From UBA6627 sp965248675 (GTDB lineage Bacteria > Chloroflexota > Dehalococcoidia > UBA2979), in assembly GCA_965248675.1 (NCBI GenBank), contig CBDFJZ010000007.1:372001-436000 (forward strand): DNA of 64,000 nt. The letters run 5' to 3'. A model generated the notes under the pieces. That model ran no database searches and was not told where the DNA came from. It worked only from the letters and a program-made list of their open reading frames with translations. Position numbers and translations under genes: made by a program. Below, piece after piece: positions 24,424 through 32,491 of the stretch; the stretch's first letter is position 1; the number at the start of each line of letters is the position of its first letter.

Positions 24424-26184
24424 ATGACGACCACCGAACAGCCAGGCTCCGCAGTGAAGGCCAACGACGAGCTCGTGCACGTCGGACCGCTCGAGGAGCT
24501 GATGCGGCTGCAGCCGCGAGTAATCTCGGCAGGCGGTCGCACCATCGTCCTCTTTGTTCGCGACGATCAGGTGTATGCGCTAGACAACCGTTGCCCGCAT
24601 ATGGGGTTCCCGCTGAGCCGCGGCACCGTGCAGGATGGCATCCTCACCTGCCACTGGCATCACGCCCGCTTCGACCTGGCCGGTGGCTGCACCTTCGACC
24701 CGTTTGCCGACGACGTGCCCACCTTCCGCGTGGAGGTGCGCGACGGCGAGGTGTACCTCGACCCGCGGCCGGCGGAGGGTGACCGCCGCTCGCACTGGCT
24801 GGAGAAGCTGGACGAGGGGCTGGAGCAAAACATCCGGCTGGTCCTCGCGAAGTCCGTAATCGGGCTCAGTGAGACGGGGGAGACGGCCCCAATCCTGGAG
24901 CGGGCGGCCCTGTTTGGCGCGAGGAATCGCGCGGCCGGCTGGAGCGCCGGGCTGTCGATCCTGGCGGCGATGGGCAACGTGCTGCCGGTGCTGGAGCCAG
25001 AGGACCGGCCGCGTGCGCTCTATCACGGGCTGGTGCACATCGCGAGCGACACGGCCGGCCAGCCGCCGGACTTCGACCTCGACCCGCTGTCCACGCGGGA
25101 GCGCCGCCCCGAGGTGTACCGGGCCTGGTTCCGGCGCTTCATCGAGACTCGCTCGGCAGACCCGGCGGAGCGCTGCCTGCGGACGGCGATCCACATCGGC
25201 CTCGACCAGCAGCAGATCGCGGAGATGGTGTTCGCCGCTTGCACGGACCACCTGTTCTTGGACGAGGGACACACGCTCGACTTCGCGAACAAGGCATTCG
25301 AGCTCCTCGACCTGGTCGGCTGGCAGCACGCCGAAGAGATCCTGCCGAGCCTGGTCGGACCGATGGTGCGGGCGACGCGGATGGAGGAGACCTCGGCGTG
25401 GCAGCACCCGGTCGACCTGCCTTCCCTGCTGGAGGACACCTTCGGCGAACTCGACGCGGCGCTGGAGGCGGGCGGTGAGCGCCAGCACGAGTGGGGCGGC
25501 CACCGCGAGCTCGCCGAGCAGATCCTGGACGGCGAACCGGCCGAGACGCTGGCGGCGATGCTGCGCGAGGTGCGCGCGGGTACGCCGCTCGTCGAGCTCT
25601 CGGCGGCGGTCGCCTACGCGGCCGCGCGGCGGCCGGTGCACTTCCACGTCTCGAACGAGTTCGGCGACTGGGACACCATCCACCACACGTTCACGTACAC
25701 CAACGCGGTCGACCAGGCGATGCGCCGCGCGCCCTCTCACGAGGTGGCACGCGGCATCTTCGACGGGGCGATGTCGGTCTACCTCGAGCGCTTCCTGAAC
25801 GTGCCGAAGCAGCCGATCCCCCAGGCGAGCGGCGACGAGGCGTCGCGAGAGCCGCTGCTGGCGGAGTTCGACCGGCAGCATCGAGTCGACGAGACGGCGG
25901 AGATCGTCGCCTCGATGCTCGCGGAAGGGCGGCAAGCCGAGGTGGCGACGACGCTTGGCCACGCGCTGTTGCGCGAGGACGCGGGGTTCCACTCGCTCCA
26001 GATCTACGAAGCGGCGGTGCGGCAGCACGACAACTTCCGAGGCCGGCCAGAAGGCGACCATGTACTGCTCGGTGCCGCTCGCTTCCTCACTGCCCACGCG
26101 CCGACGGTGCGCTCGGTCGGCCAGACCTACGACATCGCAGCGCGGCTGAACCGCGGCGAGGCGTTGCACGGGGAAGAGGCGTAA
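24424..26184 (+). CDS. Rieske [2Fe-2S] protein with long unknown C-terminal domain
   Basis: A 586-residue protein. The N-terminal Rieske ferredoxin domain (about 16-115) has C57-P-H59 and C76-x-x-H79 as cluster ligands. The remaining 470 residues are mostly helical and match no family I know. They contain His/Asp/Glu-rich pieces such as HGLVHIASD, DHLFLDEGH, VHFHVSNEFGDWDTIHH and SHEVARG that could hold a metal. It is not a ring-hydroxylating oxygenase alpha subunit, since the spacing and the D/E-x-H-x4-H motif of that family are absent. ATG 24424 has only a weak ribosome site. Transcribed with the flavin reductase upstream and the LLM downstream, so a redox reaction on a small molecule is likely. 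Confidence 0.75.
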   Translation: MTTTEQPGSAVKANDELVHVGPLEELMRLQPRVISAGGRTIVLFVRDDQVYALDNRCPHMGFPLSRGTVQDGILTCHWHHARFDLAGGCTFDPFADDVPTFRVEVRDGEVYLDPRPAEGDRRSHWLEKLDEGLEQNIRLVLAKSVIGLSETGETAPILERAALFGARNRAAGWSAGLSILAAMGNVLPVLEPEDRPRALYHGLVHIASDTAGQPPDFDLDPLSTRERRPEVYRAWFRRFIETRSADPAERCLRTAIHIGLDQQQIAEMVFAACTDHLFLDEGHTLDFANKAFELLDLVGWQHAEEILPSLVGPMVRATRMEETSAWQHPVDLPSLLEDTFGELDAALEAGGERQHEWGGHRELAEQILDGEPAETLAAMLREVRAGTPLVELSAAVAYAAARRPVHFHVSNEFGDWDTIHHTFTYTNAVDQAMRRAPSHEVARGIFDGAMSVYLERFLNVPKQPIPQASGDEASREPLLAEFDRQHRVDETAEIVASMLAEGRQAEVATTLGHALLREDAGFHSLQIYEAAVRQHDNFRGRPEGDHVLLGAARFLTAHAPTVRSVGQTYDIAARLNRGEALHGEEA

Positions 26185-26281
26185 GCGCGGAGCGTCGGTG
26201 TTCGCGATTCGATGACCGGAGCGGCCGGGCCAGCTCGGCTCGGGCAGGCGCGATCGCACAGCTGATCTGGAAGGTGCTCGC

Positions 26282-27148
26282 ATGGAGCTCGTGGCGACGT
26301 ATACGACGAACGAACTCGGTTCTGAGCCGACGGTGCTGCGCGATTTCGCGCAGGCGGCCGAGGGCGCGGGCTATGCGCGGCTGACGATGGGCGAACACGT
26401 GCTCGGCGCCGATCCGAATCGGCCCGGCGGGTGGACCGGCCCCTACACGCACGAGACCGCCTGGTCCGAGCCCTTCCCCACGTATGGGTACCTGGCGGCG
26501 GTCACCGAGCGCATCGAGTTCATGACCGGCGTGCTGATCCTGCCGCAGCGGCAGACCGCGGTTGTCGCCAAGCAGGCCGCGCACCTCGACGTGATCTGCG
26601 GTGGTCGCCTCGTGCTCGGAGTCGGCACCGGCTGGAATCCCGTCGAGTACGAAGCGCTCGGTCAGGACTTCCACACGCGCGGCCGCCGCATGGATGAGCA
26701 GATCCAGCTGCTCCGGATGCTCTGGCGCGACCCGGTCGTCACCTTCGAGGGCCGCTGGGATCGCGTCACGCAGGCTGGCCTGAACCCGCTGCCGCCACGG
26801 CGGGACATCCCGATCTGGATGGGCGGCGGCGATCCGCGCGCGATCGCGCGTGTCGGCCGCCTCGGCGATGGCTGGTATCCTCTCACCCAAGATCCCGAGG
26901 CGATCCGCGAGGGCGTGACGTTGATGCGCGCATCCGCGGAGGAGGCTGGTCGCGATCCCGACGCGCTCGGCCTGCAATGTTCGGCGCAGGGCGCGGATCG
27001 CGACACCCGGCTGGTGGCCGCTGAGTCATTCGCCCGGCTGGGAGCAACACATCTGGCGTTCTCGACCGCGGGCCTCGGGCTCTCGTCGCCACAGCAACAC
27101 CTCGACGCGCTGACCGGGTTCGCCGAGGCGCTGAGTTCGCTGACCTAG
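26282..27148 (+). CDS. LLM-class F420/flavin-dependent oxidoreductase
   Basis: A 288-residue luciferase-like TIM barrel, shorter than the two other LLM proteins here. Features: MELVATYTTNEL start, YARLTMGEHVLGAD (about 31-44), RIEFMTGVLILPQRQTAVVAKQ (about 77-98), GGRLVLGVGTGWNPVEYEALG (about 108-128), and DIPIWMGG (about 176-183). The GxGWNPVEYEALG segment is typical of F420-dependent LLM dehydrogenases annotated as TIGR03619-like. It starts at ATG 26282, about 100 bases after the Rieske gene on the same strand. Substrate unknown. Confidence 0.85.
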   Translation: MELVATYTTNELGSEPTVLRDFAQAAEGAGYARLTMGEHVLGADPNRPGGWTGPYTHETAWSEPFPTYGYLAAVTERIEFMTGVLILPQRQTAVVAKQAAHLDVICGGRLVLGVGTGWNPVEYEALGQDFHTRGRRMDEQIQLLRMLWRDPVVTFEGRWDRVTQAGLNPLPPRRDIPIWMGGGDPRAIARVGRLGDGWYPLTQDPEAIREGVTLMRASAEEAGRDPDALGLQCSAQGADRDTRLVAAESFARLGATHLAFSTAGLGLSSPQQHLDALTGFAEALSSLT

Positions 27149-27216
27149 CCCTGGCCCGAGGAGCCTGGCCGCGTAGCGCGATTGTGGCGCGAGAGGGCGG
27201 GACTCGGCCGGCGTCG

Positions 27217-28326
27217 CTAGGCGGCGTTCCAGATCGCCAGGCGCTTCTGATACGTCTCCCACGCGAGATCGATATCCGCGAGGTACTGCGGCAGCTCCTC
27301 GATACGGAGCGCCTGCGCGCCGTCCACGAGCGCTTCCTCCGGGTTCGGGTGGAAGTCCACCAGCACGAGGTTGGCGCCGGCGACGACCCCTTGAGCGGTG
27401 ACGTGGGCGATGTCGAGGATGCCGTCCGGGGCAGCGCCGCGGCCGCCGACGGAGTGCGACGGATCGACGCAGACCGGCATCCGCGTGAGGCGCTTGACGA
27501 TCGGGACGTGACCGAAGTCGACCATCATCCGGTGCGGCGCCCCCAGGTCGCTGCGCATCCCCCGCAAGCAGAAGATGACGTTGGTGTTGCCCTCACTGGC
27601 GAGGTATTCGGCGGCGTTGAGCGAGTCGTTCAGCGTAATCCCGAAGCCGCGCTTCACCAGCGCCGGGTAGGTGTCCTGGCGGCCGATCGCCTTCAGCAAC
27701 TCGAAGTTCTGGCTGTTGCGCGTACCGACCTGCAGGATCACGCCGGTCGGACGCCCGAGCTGCTCGAGGGCGTCATCGATCTCGTCTATGTGGCTCTCGT
27801 GGGTGACCTCCATCGAGATCGCCTTGATCCCGTACTGGCCGGCGAGTTCGAAGACGTACGGCAGGCATTCCTTGCCGTGGCCCTGGAAGGAGTACGGATT
27901 CGTGCGCGGCTTGTAGGCGCCCATCCGCGTCAGGTTGTGCCCGTTCTCTTGAAGCGCCTTCATCATGATCTCGACGTTCTCGGGGTTGTCGACCGCACAG
28001 AGGCCCGGGAGCACGTTGAGCGTCTCCTGGCTGAACTCGACGCCGTTGTAAGTGAAGCCCGTCTGCCGTTCCTGGTCCGCGTGGCGCCCGAGGACGCGGT
28101 ACGCCTCGGAGATGCGGATCGCCCGCTCGACCGCCGGCAGCGCGGCGACCTGGTCAAGGTCGACCGCGAGCGTGTCGCCCAGCAGGTAGATCTCGGTCAG
28201 CTTCTGCTGCTCACCCTGGATGGTGTTGACGCTCAGCTCGACGCCGGGCAGTTGCTCGAGGTACTCCCAGGTCTGCTGGTATTCGGGGCTGTTCTCGTCG
28301 GTATTCGGGTGAAGGATCGCGAGCAT
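27217..28326 (-). CDS. DAHP synthase-family protein (divergent)
   Basis: A 369-residue aldolase-type protein that aligns with class I 3-deoxy-7-phosphoheptulonate synthases, which condense phosphoenolpyruvate and erythrose 4-phosphate at the start of the shikimate pathway. Seen: GLCAVDN (usually GPCSVES, metal Cys kept), GAYKPRTNPYSFQG (PEP-binding Lys and Arg kept), VGTRNSQNFELLK, LRGMRSD, and VDPSHS (metal His). The usual metal Glu near the C-terminus appears as VLVDFHPNPEEALVDG, with Asp for Glu. The motif drift suggests a paralogue with special use. It lies 91 bases downstream of the CoA-transferase fusion in the halogenase block, on the same strand, and may supply aromatic precursors to it. 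Confidence 0.75.
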   Translation of the reverse strand: MLAILHPNTDENSPEYQQTWEYLEQLPGVELSVNTIQGEQQKLTEIYLLGDTLAVDLDQVAALPAVERAIRISEAYRVLGRHADQERQTGFTYNGVEFSQETLNVLPGLCAVDNPENVEIMMKALQENGHNLTRMGAYKPRTNPYSFQGHGKECLPYVFELAGQYGIKAISMEVTHESHIDEIDDALEQLGRPTGVILQVGTRNSQNFELLKAIGRQDTYPALVKRGFGITLNDSLNAAEYLASEGNTNVIFCLRGMRSDLGAPHRMMVDFGHVPIVKRLTRMPVCVDPSHSVGGRGAAPDGILDIAHVTAQGVVAGANLVLVDFHPNPEEALVDGAQALRIEELPQYLADIDLAWETYQKRLAIWNAA

Positions 28327-28417
28327 GTCCGGCTCTCTGGCTGGGGCGGCTGGGGGTATGACGATCGTACTGCGAGCGCGACGCAGCGTCTTTCGGGATC
28401 TTCGAGTACCCGCGCGG

Positions 28418-30844
28418 CTAGAAGATCACCTCGGCGGCGGCGAGTTCGGCGATCTCCGTCTCGGTCAGTCCGAGGATGTCCCGGTAGACCTCGGCGTTGT
28501 GCTCACCCCAGAACGGCGAACGCCTGATCGAGGGCAGCTTCCCGTCCACCCGCGCCGGCTGCGCGTGCGTGAGGAACGTGAAGTCGTCCCGAGGATCGCT
28601 GACCGGTACGAGGTGGCGCTGGAGATGAGGATCGCGGGCGACCATGTCTTCGAGGTCCTCGACGACGGCGGCCATCACGCCCACCGCCTGCAGCGCGTGC
28701 ATCAGCTCCCACGCGTCGTAATCGCGCGTGCGCCGCCCGATCGCCGCCTCGAGTTCCTCCTCGTGCTCACGGCGCGCCTCGAGCGTCGCGAAACGCGAAT
28801 CCGAGGCCAGATCGGGCGCACCGATGGCGCTCGCCAGCCGCTGCCAGGCCGCGTCGTCCTCGCAGGCGATCGCGATCCAGCGGTCGTCGCCCGAGCACGG
28901 AAATGCGCCGTGCGGAGCGATGTCGCGCGAGCGGTTGCCGTTGCGCGGCGGAAGATCGCCATTGGCCGTGAACTCCAGGATGTCGGTGCCGAGCAGATTC
29001 ACCGTCGCTTCGGCCTGTGAAAGCTCGATGAACTGACCTTCACCCGTGCGCTCGCGATGGTAGAGCGCCGCGAAGATCGAGCTCGCGGCGAAGTACGGCG
29101 CGGAGAAATCCGAGTAGAGCGGCGCCAGTCCGGACGGCGGTCGTTCCTCGAAGCCCATCGTCTGGCTGAGCCCGCCGTAGGCGATCACGCCGTTCCCGTA
29201 CGACCCGTAGCTCTTGTACGGGCCGGTTCGGCTCATCACCGGCATCGTCATCATGATGATGTCCGGCTTGACCTGGCGCAGGTCCTCGTAACCCAGTCCC
29301 CAGCGGTCCATCCGATCCGGCGTGTAGTTGTTCGTCACGACGTCGGATTTCGCGACGAGCTCCTTCGCCAGCTCGCGCCCGCGCTCCGTCTTGAGGTTCA
29401 GCTGGATCGCCCGCTTGTTCGCGGAGGCATCGTTGTACACACCGTTGGTGTTGACCGATCCGGCCTCACCGGGGTGGACGCCGCCAACGCGGATGTTGTC
29501 CATCCGAGACCCGGATTCGACCTTGATCACGTCGGCGCCGTAGTCGGCGAGGATCCGGGTGGTCAGTGGGCCCGCCAGCATCCAGGTGAAGTCGCACACC
29601 CGGATGCCCTCGAGCGGCCGGTACGGGGCCTCGCTGCCTCGAGACGCTACGGGCGCGGGCCGCGCCGGCCTCGAGGTACTGAGCAGCTCCTCGTCCTCAC
29701 CCAGCACCGGCGCGACGAGCCCGCGCGCAGCCGGCGTCGCGGTGAAGTGGTACGCGGGCGATACGTCGGTCAGCTCGCGGTCTAGCTGCGGAACCGTGGA
29801 CGAGGCAAAGAAGTCACGGGCCTTGAGGTGTTCGTCCTCCACGAGGTCACGAGCATCGTTCACCGGCATCGCCAGCATCCGCCGGCGCTGACCTTCGTTG
29901 AAGACGTGCTTCCGCGGGTGCCGGGAGCAGATCTCGGCCACCATCTGGGAGACGAGTTGGGGCTGCTCGGCGCGCACCGACGGATCGGTGAAACGCTCGT
30001 CACCAGCCTCGACGATGCCTTCTTCCTCGAGCCAGCCGACGAAGTTCGGCCAGATCGCCGGGGCGCCGATCGGCACGGTGAAGCTAATCCACTTGCCGTC
30101 CGCGCACTGGAAGAGGCTGCGCGCGCTGAGCGTCGATCCGGCGCCGACACGCCGCGGTATCCGCTGGTGCCAGGTGTAGAAGTTCGCGTTCGCCGTCTGC
30201 AGCGTCGCGATCGACAACGCCTCCTGGATCGACACGTCGATGCGGTGCCCGCCATCGCCCCGATCGCGGCCGACCAGCGCCACGAGCAGAGTCGACACGG
30301 CAGCCAGCGAGGCCATGTGGAAAGCCTGCTCGGCGCCCGGCGCGTTCGGTGGGTCCTCGGGGAAGCCGTTCAGATACATCACCCCGCTCGCGGCGGCGCC
30401 GATCAGGTCGTTGCCCCGATAGCCGGCAAGCGGACCGTCCTGGCCGAACGGCGTGATCGTCACGTACTGAAGCGCGGGGTTCCGCTCGCGAAGCTGCTCG
30501 TACCCGAGCCCGAGGCGGTCCATCGCCCCGAGGTCCGCCGATTCGATCAACGCGTCTGCCGCCTCGACGAGGCGCCGGAACTGCTCAGCACCCTCGGCAC
30601 CCGCGAGGTCGAGGACGACGCTGCGCTTGCCGGCGTTGAAGTGGAGATGATGCAGGCTGCGCTCGAGGCCCGGCTCGCCACCGAGGTACGGCACTCGGTG
30701 CCGCGATGGGGCGCCCGAGAGCGGCTCGACCAGGATTACTTCGGCGCCCAGCTCAGCCAGCTGGCGACCGGCGAACGCCGACGGCAGCCCGGCGACCTCG
30801 ATCACCCGGATGCCATCGAGCGGCGGCGGCACGGTATTGCTCAT
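28418..30844 (-). CDS. Tandem CaiB/BaiF CoA-transferase fusion (second)
   Basis: An 808-residue fusion of two class III CoA-transferase domains. Domain 1 begins LDGIRVIEVAGLPSAFAGRQL; domain 2 begins at about residue 405 with LEGIRVCDFTWMLAGPLTTRIL. The catalytic Asp is found only in domain 2 (D579 in LYSDFSAPYFAA); domain 1 has PGAEQAFHMAS there. Start ATG 30844 overlaps the TGA of the halogenase-type gene (ATGA), so the two proteins are made together. It is diverged from the fusion at 19153 in linker and termini, so it is a separate lineage, not a recent duplicate. It presumably activates the substrate or product of the flavoenzyme as a CoA thioester. Confidence 0.9.
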   Translation of the reverse strand: MSNTVPPPLDGIRVIEVAGLPSAFAGRQLAELGAEVILVEPLSGAPSRHRVPYLGGEPGLERSLHHLHFNAGKRSVVLDLAGAEGAEQFRRLVEAADALIESADLGAMDRLGLGYEQLRERNPALQYVTITPFGQDGPLAGYRGNDLIGAAASGVMYLNGFPEDPPNAPGAEQAFHMASLAAVSTLLVALVGRDRGDGGHRIDVSIQEALSIATLQTANANFYTWHQRIPRRVGAGSTLSARSLFQCADGKWISFTVPIGAPAIWPNFVGWLEEEGIVEAGDERFTDPSVRAEQPQLVSQMVAEICSRHPRKHVFNEGQRRRMLAMPVNDARDLVEDEHLKARDFFASSTVPQLDRELTDVSPAYHFTATPAARGLVAPVLGEDEELLSTSRPARPAPVASRGSEAPYRPLEGIRVCDFTWMLAGPLTTRILADYGADVIKVESGSRMDNIRVGGVHPGEAGSVNTNGVYNDASANKRAIQLNLKTERGRELAKELVAKSDVVTNNYTPDRMDRWGLGYEDLRQVKPDIIMMTMPVMSRTGPYKSYGSYGNGVIAYGGLSQTMGFEERPPSGLAPLYSDFSAPYFAASSIFAALYHRERTGEGQFIELSQAEATVNLLGTDILEFTANGDLPPRNGNRSRDIAPHGAFPCSGDDRWIAIACEDDAAWQRLASAIGAPDLASDSRFATLEARREHEEELEAAIGRRTRDYDAWELMHALQAVGVMAAVVEDLEDMVARDPHLQRHLVPVSDPRDDFTFLTHAQPARVDGKLPSIRRSPFWGEHNAEVYRDILGLTETEIAELAAAEVIF

Positions 30845-32460
30845 CTTCGGCTGAGCTCCTCGACCGCACCATCGATGTACAGGATCTCGAAGGCGCTCGC
30901 GACGACCGGGGCGATGCGCGCGAGCTCGATCTCATAGTCAACCGCGAGCCGCTCCGCGATCGCGAGGACCGAGCGATTGCCGTCGGCGAGGGCGAGCGCG
31001 GCGGCGACGATCGCGCTCACCGGCGAGCCCGCCGGACGCGACGGCGAGCGCACCACGTGCGAGCGGACGAACACGCCCGACTCCAGCACGGGTTCGACGA
31101 TCAGCTCGACATCGGCCGCGACCCGAGGGATCGCGCCGGCAACCGTCGCGCGGCTCTCCTCCGCCGCCGCCTGCCGAGCGGCACGCTCCGCCTCGGTACT
31201 GCGAAGCGCGGCGATGAACGCCTCCGGCGCTTCGCCGCGGTCGAGCACCACGCGCTCGTATCCTGCGGCGGGCTGGCCCGCGACGGCGTTCACGAACGCC
31301 TCACGCGCCGGCAGGTCGGCGGCGCTCGGATCGAGGCGGCGCGCCTCCCAGAAGTAGGAGTCCGCGGTGCGGTTGCTCGAGTAGAACAGCTTCGCCAGCT
31401 CGCGGAAGTGCTCGTACTGCTGGAGGTACAGGCGCTGATAGACCGGGCGTGCCTCGACCGCCAGCTGCTCATCCTCGAGCAGCGTCGAGACGTAGGCCGA
31501 CGCCAGCACCCCCGCGTTCATCGCCAGGTGCACGCCCGACGAGAACAGCGGGTCGATGAAACAGGCTGCATCGCCCGCGAGGACGAAGCCGTCTCCGATC
31601 AGCGAGCTCGCGACGTACGACCAGTCGCGGATCGCCCGTGGCATCCCCTCGAGCTTCGCGTTCGCAACGAGCGCGGCGGTGCGAGGCGACCCGGCGATGT
31701 GCTCGTCGAGGAACGCGCCGAGGTCGCCCGACTCGATCCGTTCGCGTGCCCGCTCAGCGTCCACGACGACGCCAACGCTGGAGCGACCGTCGTGCAGCGG
31801 GATCGTCCAGCACCAGCCGTCCTGGTGCGCCTCGACGAGGATGTTGTTCTCATCGGGCGCCGGCAGCCGCTCGGCGTCGCGGAAGTAGCCGTACACCGCG
31901 AGGTTGCGAAAGAAGTCGTCCCAGCGACGCAGCCCGAGCGCGTTGGCGACGAGCGCCTGCTGCCCGCTGGCGTCGACGACGACGGGCGCCGTGGCCTCCG
32001 AGCGACCGCCCGCGGCGCCCTCGAAGCCGACTCCGGTGACCCGGTCACCGTCGCGCAGCAACTCGATCACCCGATGCTCCTCGCGCACGTCGGCGCCGAG
32101 GCCGGCGGCGTGGCGGAGCAGGATCTCGTCGAACTGCGCGCGCACCACCTGGTAGGCGTGCGGGTAGGTGCGGTTCGTCTCCTGGAAGTACCAGCTCCAC
32201 GGCTCGGGCGAGCTGCCCCAGACCATCGTCGCGCCGTACTTCTTGAGGAACCCCGCATCCTCCACCGCTCGGCGGACGCCGAGTTCCTCGAGGATCGGCA
32301 GCGAAGCAGGGAGCAGCGACTCGCCGACATGCTCGCGCGGGAACCGCTCGCGCTCGAGCACAAGCACATTCGCACCACGTTTCGCGAGCAGTCCGGCCGT
32401 CGTCGACCCGGCCGGTCCGCCGCCAACCACGATCGCGTCGAATTGCTCGACCGACGTCAT
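30841..32460 (-). CDS. Flavin-dependent halogenase-type FAD enzyme with extra C-terminal domain
   Basis: A 539-residue FAD protein starting at ATG 32460 (MTSVEQFDAIVVGGGPAGS, GxGxxG at about 13-18). Two signatures of flavin halogenases are present: the WxWxIP motif as GWCWTIP (215-221), and the catalytic Lys in GFLKKYGATMVWG (K73/K74), in the context seen in PltA-type pyrrole and phenol halogenases. The GDAACFIDPLFSSGVHLAM segment (about 300-320) closes the FAD domain. The last about 85 residues look like a small winged-helix or PqqD-like add-on. Such enzymes use FADH2, O2 and chloride or bromide, often on carrier- or CoA-bound aromatics. A monooxygenase role cannot be excluded. It overlaps the CoA-transferase fusion by four bases. 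Confidence 0.75.
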   Translation of the reverse strand: MTSVEQFDAIVVGGGPAGSTTAGLLAKRGANVLVLERERFPREHVGESLLPASLPILEELGVRRAVEDAGFLKKYGATMVWGSSPEPWSWYFQETNRTYPHAYQVVRAQFDEILLRHAAGLGADVREEHRVIELLRDGDRVTGVGFEGAAGGRSEATAPVVVDASGQQALVANALGLRRWDDFFRNLAVYGYFRDAERLPAPDENNILVEAHQDGWCWTIPLHDGRSSVGVVVDAERARERIESGDLGAFLDEHIAGSPRTAALVANAKLEGMPRAIRDWSYVASSLIGDGFVLAGDAACFIDPLFSSGVHLAMNAGVLASAYVSTLLEDEQLAVEARPVYQRLYLQQYEHFRELAKLFYSSNRTADSYFWEARRLDPSAADLPAREAFVNAVAGQPAAGYERVVLDRGEAPEAFIAALRSTEAERAARQAAAEESRATVAGAIPRVAADVELIVEPVLESGVFVRSHVVRSPSRPAGSPVSAIVAAALALADGNRSVLAIAERLAVDYEIELARIAPVVASAFEILYIDGAVEELSRR

Positions 32461-32486
32461 TCGCGAGCGTTCGCGAGCGTTCGCGA
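32461..32486 (+). repeat. 10-bp tandem repeat at the halogenase-gene start
   Basis: TCGCGAGCGT occurs at 32461-32470 and 32471-32480, followed by TCGCGA. It fills the ribosome-binding region of the minus-strand halogenase-type gene, immediately before its ATG, and no Shine-Dalgarno is visible there. Translation may depend on coupling with the LLM gene, which stops at 32492. Confidence 0.7.
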
Positions 32487-32491
32487 TCGGG

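Noticed and set aside
24424..26184. Ring-hydroxylating dioxygenase alpha subunit
   Set aside because: The region after the Rieske domain lacks the mononuclear iron motif and the usual fold signature of that family.
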